Source of the DNA: Caldivirga sp. | GTDB lineage: Archaea > Thermoproteota > Thermoprotei > Thermoproteales > Thermocladiaceae | Length of the DNA stretch: 5,815 bases | Assembly: GCA_028275645.1 (NCBI GenBank) | Contig: JAPWUH010000077.1 | Location: forward strand, 1-5,815 | Reading direction: 5' to 3' | In this document: positions 1-4,654 of the stretch, one piece after another | How the letters are laid out: each line of letters starts with the position of its first letter | How positions within the stretch are numbered: position 1 is the first letter of the stretch | Made by a program: the position numbers and the translations under genes | The notes under the pieces: model-generated | Told to the model about the DNA's origin: nothing | What the model saw: only the letters and a program-made list of their open reading frames with translations | Database searches by the model: none

Positions 1-4
1 TGTC

Positions 5-454
5 ATGAGGAAGGTCCAGGGGCCTAGGCGTGGTGGCTGGGGGCAGTTCACAGTGAGCTACGTGGTTGGTAACAATAGGTATGCCCTAAACAAGTACATA
101 ACCAACGACAGGGTTGACGTAGTCACCATACTACCGGGCCGGGAGTACCCGAGTAGAAGGCAGTTGGCCATAATGGAGGGTGAGGGTAAGTACATTGAAC
201 TGGTCCTACTACCCTTCCTCAGGATGGGGCTAGTAAACGACTTGGTTAAGGTAGCCTTAGACGTAATGGATTACTCCACAAGGGCTGTGCTGTCACTTGG
301 GGTTGGTTCAATGGGTGACTTGAAGAACCCCATGGACGCCGCGGCACTGCTAGGCATGCTCACGGGTGATAGGGGCTACTGGGTTAGGGCCGTTAAGGAT
401 AACCCAATGGCCCTAGTGGTGGATTCAATATACAGGAGCGGCGTATGCGCTTAA
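5..454 (+). CDS. Unrecognised protein, probably the C-terminal part of a longer gene
   Basis: The frame is open from the window edge to a TAA at 452-454, giving 149 aa from the first ATG. The frame is still open upstream of that ATG (codon GTC at 2-4) and no promoter is visible, so the true start may lie outside the window. I recognise no family. The N-terminal third is basic and Gly/Arg-rich (RKVQGPRRGGWGQF) and reads into a beta-type stretch. The rest alternates Leu/Val-rich helical segments (residues about 60-100) with a conserved-looking GSMGDLKNPMDAAALLGML region at about 101-119. There is no signal peptide or clear membrane segment. Codon use is ordinary for the window. The 3' end overlaps the convergent gene on the other strand by 2-3 nt, a compact arrangement that supports both being real. 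Confidence 0.7.
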   Translation: MRKVQGPRRGGWGQFTVSYVVGNNRYALNKYITNDRVDVVTILPGREYPSRRQLAIMEGEGKYIELVLLPFLRMGLVNDLVKVALDVMDYSTRAVLSLGVGSMGDLKNPMDAAALLGMLTGDRGYWVRAVKDNPMALVVDSIYRSGVCA

Positions 455-723
455 TCCCCACTATCGGACTCGTAGAGGAGCATCACGTACCTGAAGTCCT
501 CATAATTAGGGCTACTGTTGAGGGAGAGCAAGTTAGCCACACCAAGCTCGGCAATCACGGACCTCAGATTCATTAACTTATGCCTCCTAGCCAACATAGC
601 CCTAGGGTTAACCGCATCAACGCTAACAAGGTTAAGCAGCATGTCAACGAGGAGGTTAAGGTTATATGAAGGACTCGGCTTAAGTAATCTCCCAAGCCGC
701 TGAATAAAGGCTAAAACACCCAT
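451..723 (-). CDS. Small unrecognised helical protein (90 aa)
   Basis: This minus-strand ORF ends at a TAA (complement of 451-453), overlapping the stop of the convergent upstream gene. Three in-frame starts lie close together: GTG at 729, TTG at 726 and ATG at 723. I chose ATG 723 because a TATA box (TTTATTAA on the minus strand, 754-747) is centred about 27 nt upstream, the spacing expected for a leaderless archaeal mRNA. GTG 729 would be only about 21 nt away. The product is mostly helical and Leu-rich: a basic N-terminus (FIQRLGRLLKPSPSY), an LVDMLLNLVSVDAV segment at about 26-39, and an acidic C-terminus (LLYESDSGD). I recognise no domain, signal peptide or transmembrane span. It could be a DNA-binding or accessory small protein, but nothing in the sequence shows that. 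Confidence 0.6.
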   Translation of the reverse strand: MGVLAFIQRLGRLLKPSPSYNLNLLVDMLLNLVSVDAVNPRAMLARRHKLMNLRSVIAELGVANLLSLNSSPNYEDFRYVMLLYESDSGD

Positions 724-745
724 CAACACTATAAACGCTGAGGGG

Positions 746-755
746 ATTAATAAAC
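746..755 (-). promoter_or_regulatory. TATA box for the 90-aa minus-strand gene
   Basis: On the minus strand the sequence reads AAAGTTTATTAATCC, an A-rich BRE-like element followed by a TATA box. Its centre lies about 27 nt upstream of ATG 723, so transcription would begin at or next to the start codon (leaderless). Confidence 0.5.
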
Positions 756-815
756 TTTAACTCGATATATAGTGCTATTGGGGTTAAGGAAGCCAACTTA
801 AGGGGCCGTGAGGAG

Positions 816-829
816 AAAAGCTAATAAGG
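816..829 (+). promoter_or_regulatory. Promoter (BRE/TATA) of tRNA-His
   Basis: AAAAGCTAATAAGG combines an A-rich BRE-like segment with a TATA-like core centred near 824, about 31 nt before the first base of the mature tRNA. This allows a short 5' leader to be removed by RNase P. No other gene starts here. Confidence 0.45.
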
Positions 830-855
830 TTGTTAGGCAGGAGTTAGGCGTTAAG

Positions 856-930
856 GCCCCGGTAGTGTAGCCTGGTACAACACGCGGGCCTGTGGAGCCC
901 GTAACCCGGGTTCAAATCCCGGCCGGGGCC
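856..930 (+). tRNA. tRNA-His (GTG anticodon)
   Basis: A full cloverleaf can be folded by eye. The acceptor stem is GCCCCGG (856-862) paired with CCGGGGC (923-929). The D-stem is GTGT (865-868) with ACAC (880-883). The anticodon stem is CGGGC (885-889) with GCCCG (897-901), around the loop CTGTGGA that presents GTG at 892-894. The T-stem is CCGGG (906-910) with CCCGG (918-922), around TTCAAAT. The discriminator is C73 (930), and the preceding base at 855 is G, so the G(-1):C73 pair that marks tRNA-His for histidyl-tRNA synthetase appears to be encoded. There is no intron. CCA is not encoded in register: C73 is followed by ACCAG, so CCA would have to be added by the nucleotidyltransferase. Confidence 0.96.
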
Positions 931-957
931 ACCAGATAAGGCGCCATACTCATTCAA

Positions 958-971
958 CCTTTCAATTTTTA
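958..971 (+). terminator. T-rich probable terminator after tRNA-His
   Basis: CCTTTCAATTTTTA lies about 30 nt after the tRNA 3' end and ends in five consecutive T. Oligo-T runs without a strong stem are the usual intrinsic stop signal in archaea. This is the first such run downstream of the tRNA. Confidence 0.4.
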
Positions 972-1019
972 AAGACCACACCATTACGCTACACCACGCA
1001 TTTTACCGCAAATATATTC

Positions 1020-1042
1020 AACACTCCTCAATATGGAGTGTT
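1020..1042. repeat. Perfect 8-bp inverted repeat (hairpin)
   Basis: AACACTCC (1020-1027) and GGAGTGTT (1035-1042) are exact reverse complements around a 7-nt loop, TCAATAT. No T-run follows (the next bases are AAAGCG), so it is not a typical terminator. It may be an operator or an RNA stem-loop near the left end of the possible leader. Confidence 0.5.
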
Positions 1043-1181
1043 AAAGCGATTAGGTATAAGGACGCCAAACATTCTAAGCAACCAGGTAAGGCACATGCAT
1101 TTTAACTGTTTAAATTTCATGTTTCGTGCATTTTTGCTAATGCGCCTCATGGGTTCTGAATTCATTTACCCTACCATCACT

Positions 1182-1198
1182 TTGCATGTTTCATGCAA
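1182..1198. repeat. Perfect palindrome TTGCATG-TTT-CATGCAA
   Basis: Seven-base arms flank a three-base centre, typical of a dimeric DNA-binding protein's operator. A related 13-mer (CATGTTTCGTGCA, 1118-1130) differs by one base from CATGTTTCATGCA at 1185-1197 and lies 67 nt upstream. Nearby TGCAT words at 1096-1101 and 1210-1214 add to the pattern. Confidence 0.45.
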
Positions 1199-1404
1199 CT
1201 TCCTCATTTTGCATTTGATTTAGGATCATTGGAACGCTATTTCAATTCCTCCATCACCTTTCAATTGGAACAACCATTCAACCCCACCATAAACACCATC
1301 GGAACACGGATGACTCATCCAATGAACCCCGGAGCCCTGTTCCAATGACAACCATCCAAAATAAACCACAAAACCTAAAAAACCATTAAAAGCCAGAGGA
1401 ACCG

Positions 1405-1615
1405 GAGGATTTCAAAAGAGAATTGAAGGATTGTTCATCTACGGATGCGGATATGCTTAAATGCCTCCCACTGAGGATTTCAAAAGAGAATTGAAGGGGT
1501 GGGTCAGTGTATATTGTGGCAATATGCAATCCTAACCCTCCAAGAAGATCTCAAAGGAGAATTAAAGGGTATGATCTTCCTTGGTTGGGTGAGGTTCTCA
1601 AAGGGGGATTGGGGG
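1405..1615 (+). CRISPR. Very short degenerate CRISPR array, no cas genes in view
   Basis: The repeat is 25 bp, beginning GAGGATTTCAAAAG and ending AGAATTGAAGG. Copies 1 (1405-1429) and 2 (1473-1497) are identical. Copy 3 (1544-1568) has 4 mismatches and copy 4 (1591-1615) has 7. The gaps between them are 43, 46 and 22 nt and unrelated in sequence; the first two fit crenarchaeal spacer lengths. Length and 3' end resemble the repeat class known from Thermoproteales and Sulfolobales (ending GAATTGAAAG or similar). The steady decay from left to right is how the trailer end of an array usually looks, so the leader should lie on the left. With at most three spacers, one shortened, this is probably a relic or an orphan mini-array. 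The alternative is an unrelated dispersed repeat that happens to occur twice at this spacing. Confidence 0.72.
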
Positions 1616-1650
1616 GTGTTGGTGTAGGATTCCTGGACCTGTTGGGATTC

Positions 1651-1678
1651 TTGGTTGGGGGGTTTCAAGGTGATTTGG
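1651..1678 (+). repeat. Possible fifth, badly decayed CRISPR repeat
   Basis: TTGGTTGGGG at 1651-1660 followed by GGTTTCAAGGTGATTTGG echoes TTGGTTGGGT at 1581-1590 followed by copy 4, a 70-nt offset close to the array period. The match needs gaps and sits in G/T-rich DNA, so chance similarity is quite possible. Confidence 0.3.
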
Positions 1679-1715
1679 CTGGTTTTTGTCTATGGTTTCG
1701 CTACCTTACCTACGC

Positions 1716-1760
1716 ATCTTAAGTTTCACGTGGCTGTGTCCTTAGTGAATCCCTTTAAGG
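1716..1760 (+). promoter_or_regulatory. Candidate promoter(s) of the GIY-YIG gene
   Basis: Two TATA-like words fit leaderless starts. TCTTAAGTTT (about 1717-1726) lies about 24 nt before GTG 1745. CCTTTAAGG (1752-1760) lies about 25 nt before GTG 1781. The sequence alone does not decide between them. Confidence 0.3.
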
Positions 1761-2287
1761 CACTGTGTGTCTGTCTTAATGTGGTTGTGGTGCCGGGTTT
1801 GGTTAAGGATGTTGTTCAAAGGTGCCTTGGTGAGTTGGGGCTTGGTTTGGGGAGTGGTGGTTGTGGCTTATTGGTTGGGGATTGTGGTAGTGTGGGTAGT
1901 TTGAGGGGTGTGCCTGGTGTGTATATTCTAGTTGATGGTGGTGTTGTGCTTTACGTTGGTGAGACTGGTGATGTTGCTAGGAGGGTTGGTGGTGAGCATT
2001 GTAAGGCTAGGATCGGAGCATCTGAGGGCGTCACTAGATTCTTAATGTACCTACTTGGTGAGGTTTGCATGCAGAGTGATGAATGGGTTAGGCTTAGTGT
2101 TGTTGATAGGGAGAGGTTCATAGTTAACAGAATCCTAAAAACAACAATAAACAAACTAACCATAATAACGGTAACATGCCCACAACTCAAAAACCCAAAA
2201 ACCAGAAACAGGGAGAGGTTAAAGTTAGAGAAATGCCTAATAAACGAACTAAAACCAACACTCCAATACACACCACGTAAACCCTAA
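1745..2287 (+). CDS. GIY-YIG nuclease-family protein
   Basis: This is a probable DNA endonuclease of the GIY-YIG superfamily, which cuts DNA through a compact Tyr/Arg/Glu active site. From GTG 1745 it is 180 aa. The signature is visible as GVY (58-60), nine residues, then YVG (70-72) in YVGETGDVARR. This gives the two Tyr and the candidate catalytic Arg79/80. The helix with the catalytic Glu is probably E162 in LEKCLINELKPTLQY, close to the family's E..LI..L.P..N. Residues 1-55 are Gly/Val/Cys-rich and match no domain I know. The start is uncertain: GTG 1745 and GTG 1781 both have TATA-like words about 25 nt upstream, and the frame runs open back past TTG 1655. Base use is odd. Codons are G/T-rich up to about residue 115 and A/C-rich after. 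The gene lies just beyond the CRISPR remnant and has no operon partner. A stand-alone homing-type or repair nuclease is possible; the exact role is unknown. Confidence 0.75.
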   Translation: MNPFKALCVCLNVVVVPGLVKDVVQRCLGELGLGLGSGGCGLLVGDCGSVGSLRGVPGVYILVDGGVVLYVGETGDVARRVGGEHCKARIGASEGVTRFLMYLLGEVCMQSDEWVRLSVVDRERFIVNRILKTTINKLTIITVTCPQLKNPKTRNRERLKLEKCLINELKPTLQYTPRKP

Positions 2288-2419
2288 ACCCTTAAAACAC
2301 ATCATTAAACAGGCTAAGGTGAGTTGAAAACCCTGAAACAATAACCCCAAGAGAACTAGGGAGAGGTGATGAGTCAACACCAATAATATTATTCTTTTAA
2401 GGCGCTTTAAATAGAAAGA
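2288..2419. other. Intergenic spacer after the GIY-YIG gene
   Basis: No gene is supported here. The first half continues the A/C-rich bias of the preceding gene end. It holds a perfect 12-bp palindrome, AATAATATTATT (2382-2393), followed by CTTTTAAG, which could serve as a weak transcription end for the GIY-YIG mRNA. The promoter of the next gene starts right after it. Confidence 0.4.
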
Positions 2420-2428
2420 TTTATAAAC
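2415..2428 (+). promoter_or_regulatory. Strong BRE/TATA promoter for the gene at 2451
   Basis: GAAAGATTTATAAA is a near-ideal archaeal BRE plus TATA box. It is centred near 2424, about 27 nt before ATG 2451, so the mRNA should start at or next to the ATG. Its quality shows that the broken gene downstream once had, and may still have, active transcription. Confidence 0.65.
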
Positions 2429-2450
2429 CATCATTACTTCGATTTATTAA

Positions 2451-2895
2451 ATGAATTGGTTCGGTAACGTAAGGGTATCTAATTTGGAGATGGCTAAGGA
2501 TGCCTTATTGAGGGAGGGGTTTGTTGATGCTGGGCTTCCGCAGATACGGAAGCTTGGGGCAGGTTTTTGGCTTGGTTAAACGAATAGACGGCAGATACGA
2601 GGTTCACGTTAGGGGGTACATTGATAATACCCTCGATGGTGAGCTGGAGGTTAGTAGAGAGTACCTTGAGCATCTATTTTACGGGTCTCAACCATGTTAT
2701 GAACCATTAATTGAAATCTTAAATAAATACAATATACCTTACGAACTCGTGAAACCAATTCCACCATGCTTAGGGTCTCCACAACCAAGAACCCTAACGC
2801 CATGGAAACCTATAGCCATTGGTCTCACTATTATAGGTGCTGTGGGGATCGCATTGTACCTCATAGATAGTTACTTTAGCCCGAAGGAGAAATAA
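2451..2895 (+). pseudogene. Frameshifted gene for a small C-terminally membrane-anchored protein
   Basis: ATG 2451, 27 nt after a strong TATA box, opens a 42-codon frame (MNWFGNVRVSNLEMAKDALL...) that stops at TAA 2577-2579. The +1 frame is open from 2512 to TAA 2893-2895. It encodes a convincing continuation: GSLGQVFGLVKRIDGRYEVH, then a GELEVSREYLEHL helix, then NKYNIPYELVKP. A Pro-rich linker follows, then a hydrophobic span (about 2803-2871, PWKPIAIGLTIIGAVGIALY) and a short charged tail. The split frames therefore look like one protein of about 147 aa, cytosolic at the N-terminus with a C-terminal membrane anchor. One extra base anywhere between 2512 and 2576 explains it; dropping one C at 2538-2539 (CTTCCG) would read DAGLRRYGSLG. 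Alternatives are a sequencing error, programmed +1 frameshifting, or separate translation from TTG 2521 or ATG 2527. I do not recognise the family. Confidence 0.6.
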
Positions 2896-2913
2896 GATGA
2901 CTTAGAAAATTAA

Positions 2914-3054
2914 GCTTTTAGTATTCTAGCCCTAGTAAGGGAATTCGTCAGCTCATAGGCTGAGAGGTTCTGTAGTGGTTACGGAATAAGCTGTGAATTC
3001 AAGAACATGAAGGTTGGTAAAAATCAGGAACTTAATCATGCACTCATCAGGTGA
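2914..3054 (+). pseudogene. Remnant of an unrecognised gene with an in-frame TAG
   Basis: In a single frame the DNA reads AFSILALVREFVSS, then TAG (2956-2958), then AERFCSGYGISCEFKNMKV and on to LNHALIR, ending at TGA 3052-3054. The two pieces have natural amino-acid composition and codon use for this genome. They join smoothly if TAG was once a sense codon such as Tyr (VSS-Y-AERF). No ATG, GTG or TTG precedes the first piece within its open stretch, so the start is also lost. The 42-codon ORF in the +1 frame (3038-3166) overlaps its end and may be its displaced C-terminus. I recognise no family. It could instead be non-coding DNA that reads well by chance. Confidence 0.35.
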
Positions 3055-3166
3055 GGGGAGGGATAAGGCTGAGGAAGTAGCTAAGAGGTACTTGGATGAA
3101 TTCTGGCAGGAGGTGTTTAAGGCGATAAGGAGGGTAATGAGTGAGGAGTTGGGTATAGGCGTATAA
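3038..3166 (+). CDS. Small charged helical protein (42 aa), or C-terminal fragment
   Basis: ATG 3038 to TAA 3164-3166 encodes a 42-aa highly charged, amphipathic peptide (KAEEVAKRYLDEFWQEVFKA, then IRRVMSEELGIGV). It looks like real coding sequence: codon use is typical, and hydrophobic residues recur every three to four positions. The start is uncertain. TTG 3014 is also in frame, and no TATA box fits ATG 3038 well (TAAAAATC near 3018-3025 is too close). Two readings are possible. It may be a small gene overlapping the end of the remnant upstream. Or it may be that remnant's C-terminus after a +1 shift near 3050, giving ...NHALIR-GEGRDKAEE.... It ends 22 nt before the HEPN-like gene, and its stop codon overlaps that gene's TATA box. 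Confidence 0.4.
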   Translation: MHSSGEGRDKAEEVAKRYLDEFWQEVFKAIRRVMSEELGIGV

Positions 3167-3169
3167 AGT
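3161..3169 (+). promoter_or_regulatory. TATA box of the HEPN-like gene
   Basis: GTATAAAGT is centred near 3165, about 24 nt before ATG 3189, and overlaps the TAA of the preceding small ORF. It implies an independent leaderless transcript for the HEPN-like gene. Confidence 0.5.
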
Positions 3170-3188
3170 TGCTAATCACAGTTCTTTA

Positions 3189-4355
3189 ATGTCTGCTGGG
3201 AATGATGTGAGGAGTGTTTTGTTGGGTTATCTTGAGGAAGCCCGTACAGACTTAATAGTGTTCAGGTTACTTTCAGCAAATTCCGAGGAGGGAGTCAGGA
3301 GGAGGGCATTGTTTCACCTGCAACAGGCATCGGAGAAGCTTGCGAAAACCCACGTATATTACGTAATGCGCATTATATGTGAATTCACTAGAAAGGTTAA
3401 GTTAGATGCTCAAATGGAAAGAATCGTAACGAGGCATGCGAAAAAATGTAATGAGGTTGTTTATGGAGATAGGAAGAAAATAATTGAATTCCTAAAGAGG
3501 GATTACGGCCATAATGCCAAGGCACTCGTGGACCTTGAGTGGGCGCTCTACGACCTTCTTAAGAGGCCAAGTGCAGCTAAGCAATTGGTGGCTCAATTGA
3601 CTGATAAGGCTGTAGCAGGCCTATTGAGTGAATTGGGTGAGAAGGAGCGTGAAGAGCTTAGCCAAAGGATCAAGGGCCTTTTCACGAAGGTTAAGGACTT
3701 CTCAATCATCATCCTCAGTAGAAGTGTGGAAAATAAACAGCCTTTCAGCGGCTATAATGAGCATAATTATGGGTGTGTTGATGATGTGCTCAAGAGGTTT
3801 AGGGGTATGGATGGCTTATCGAGTGGGTTCGATAAGTTAAGGGATAAGGTCAATAGTATAGTGCAGCAATCACCTAATACCCAAAAGTACCCTGAATGTA
3901 AGGACATGTTTAATGCAATGGTTAGTTTAACACGTGGGTTGGTTACGGCTTATGCATACTCAATCATCATTGACTTACCGCTGGTTAACTGCATGGGGCT
4001 TTTCGAGCAAACCAGTAGGTACTGCCTAGCCGAGGATGAGAGTAAGTGCCCACCGGTGGATGATGAGAGTATGAGGAAGTACTCAGAGATTTCAAGGTAC
4101 CTGGAGGAATTCATGAATAACTCTGAACTCCTCATACAAACACTCGATCAATTACTCAAGGTTATAAAGGCCATGGCAAGTGGCACCTCATACAATATTC
4201 CGAAGGAGTATGATAAGTATCTTATGCAATTGATGCGGCAATGCGTATTATCACTATTTAAAGATAGGCTTAAAGATAGGCTTAATGAAATCGTAGACAC
4301 CTTAACATCATTTTTTGCGAATGCAACAAAAACCATAAGCCAACAAACCCCTTAA
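3189..4355 (+). CDS. Large HEPN-like domain protein, candidate RNase or defence protein
   Basis: This protein of 388 aa is almost entirely helical, with no signal peptide. Residues about 12-60 match the HEPN pattern: EEARTDLIVFRLL, a short gap, then ALFHLQQASEKLAKTHVYYV (the family's FH.QQA.EK..K core). A second HEPN-type helix follows with RDYGHNAKALVDL (104-116). R104 and H108 could be the Arg/His pair of a HEPN RNase site, but the spacing is R-x3-H, not the usual R-x4-6-H (K103 would give x4). The GHN..K wording recalls AbiV-type HEPN proteins. Typical HEPN proteins have 110-200 aa. The additional 260 residues match nothing I know. They include a hydrophobic segment (LVTAYAYSIIIDLPLV, 251-266) and scattered Cys (C237, C268, C279, C287). 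ATG 3189 fits the TATA box. No nucleotidyltransferase partner is adjacent; the neighbour upstream is broken. HEPN proteins often act as toxins or in antiviral defence. That role here is inferred. Confidence 0.65.
   Translation: MSAGNDVRSVLLGYLEEARTDLIVFRLLSANSEEGVRRRALFHLQQASEKLAKTHVYYVMRIICEFTRKVKLDAQMERIVTRHAKKCNEVVYGDRKKIIEFLKRDYGHNAKALVDLEWALYDLLKRPSAAKQLVAQLTDKAVAGLLSELGEKEREELSQRIKGLFTKVKDFSIIILSRSVENKQPFSGYNEHNYGCVDDVLKRFRGMDGLSSGFDKLRDKVNSIVQQSPNTQKYPECKDMFNAMVSLTRGLVTAYAYSIIIDLPLVNCMGLFEQTSRYCLAEDESKCPPVDDESMRKYSEISRYLEEFMNNSELLIQTLDQLLKVIKAMASGTSYNIPKEYDKYLMQLMRQCVLSLFKDRLKDRLNEIVDTLTSFFANATKTISQQTP
4258..4285 (+). repeat. 12-bp in-frame tandem duplication inside the HEPN-like gene
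   Basis: TTAAAGATAGGC occurs at 4258-4269 and again at 4270-4281, followed by a partial TTAA. It encodes FKDRLKDRLNE near the C-terminus (357-367). A 12-bp unit keeps the frame and adds one helical turn, so this looks like a recent slippage or duplication. Confidence 0.7.
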
Positions 4356-4363
4356 CCACAACC

Positions 4364-4384
4364 CCAGCCCTATTTGGCTGGTTT
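4364..4384 (+). terminator. Stem-loop just after the HEPN-like gene
   Basis: CCAGCC (4364-4369) pairs exactly with GGCTGG (4376-4381) around CTATTT, followed by TTT, 9 nt after the stop codon. It may end or protect the transcript. The T-run is short, so terminator function is uncertain. Confidence 0.4.
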
Positions 4385-4622
4385 CCCTAATTGACTTTAT
4401 TATGCTGGGTCTTTCATCACCGTGATTATGAGGTAAACCCATGATTAAACAATACATCACTATTCTAGTCTAGCTAGGCGGATACAACCCTCACTAAGCA
4501 TCATTAACCACCTAAGCGTGAGGAATTAAGACAATGGTACCTTAAATATGCGCCTGGGGTTTGTTGTGGTTTGTGGGTGCTTCGTTGTGTGGTGTTGGTC
4601 TTTTGTTTCAGTGATTCATGAA
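4385..4622. other. Intergenic stretch between HEPN-like and nuclease genes
   Basis: About 240 nt have no convincing gene. The right part (about 4555-4615) is strongly G/T-rich on the plus strand, like 1560-2000. A 30-codon ORF (4548-4640; MRLGFVVVCGCFVVWCW...) crosses it. It is probably chance, because the low-complexity DNA produces only Val/Cys/Trp/Phe. The gap and the promoter at its end argue against co-transcription of the two flanking genes. Confidence 0.4.
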
Positions 4623-4633
4623 TGCTTTAATAC
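4623..4633 (+). promoter_or_regulatory. TATA box of the PD-(D/E)XK gene
   Basis: TGCTTTAATAC is centred near 4629, about 26 nt before GTG 4655. This decides for that GTG as a leaderless start; the frame is open only from 4631. Confidence 0.5.
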
Positions 4634-4654
4634 AGCTTAATTGCCTCTCTGTTT

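Larger units (their letters stand above)
935..1404. other. A+T-rich non-coding stretch, possible CRISPR leader
   Basis: About 470 nt lie between the tRNA and the first CRISPR-type repeat, with no convincing gene. The stretch is richer in A+T than the flanking genes. It contains a perfect hairpin (1020-1042), a perfect palindrome (1182-1198) with an imperfect relative 67 nt earlier, and homopolymer-like A/T tracts. Its right end (CATTAAAAGC at 1384-1393) could be a TATA element about 20 nt before the first repeat. That position would suit a leader promoter, because the array's best repeats sit on this side and the worst on the far side. Calling it a leader is inference from position and composition. 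No known leader motif was recognised. Confidence 0.35.

Noticed and set aside
518..703. 61-codon plus-strand ORF
   Set aside because: It is antisense to the 90-aa minus-strand gene, which has a fitting TATA box and a better composition.
856..930. Attachment-site duplication of the tRNA 3' end
   Set aside because: I looked for another copy of the T-arm and acceptor sequence and found none in the window. One could still lie outside it.
1038..1223. 61-codon ORF starting at GTG in the A+T-rich stretch
   Set aside because: A TATA-like word lies about 24 nt upstream, but the peptide looks random, the start lies in a hairpin arm, and the ORF runs across the palindrome.
958..1271. Reverse-oriented half repeats (CCTTTCAATT at 958-967 and 1257-1266; TTTCAATTCC at 1240-1249)
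   Set aside because: They match only about 10 bp of the complement of the repeat end, with no full copies or regular spacing, so chance is likely in A+T-rich DNA.
1507..1722. 71-codon ORF across the array
   Set aside because: It spans repeats 3, 4 and 5. Its Gly/Leu/Val content simply reflects G/T-rich DNA.
2366..2372. GTGATGA, a perfect C box of a C/D guide RNA
   Set aside because: No CTGA D box lies at a proper distance downstream, and no terminal stem or D'/C' pair is visible.
1951..2434. Minus-strand ORFs at 1951-2271 and 2249-2434
   Set aside because: The first is antisense to the GIY-YIG domain with its recognisable motifs. The second is mainly intergenic and reads as random Leu-rich sequence.
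2949..2964. Small hairpin TCAGC-TCATAG-GCTGA
   Set aside because: It has only five base pairs and lies within a probable gene remnant. No RNA class is suggested.
4548..4640. 30-codon hydrophobic ORF before the nuclease gene
   Set aside because: It lies in low-complexity G/T-rich DNA, overlaps the next gene's promoter, and has no well-placed TATA box of its own.
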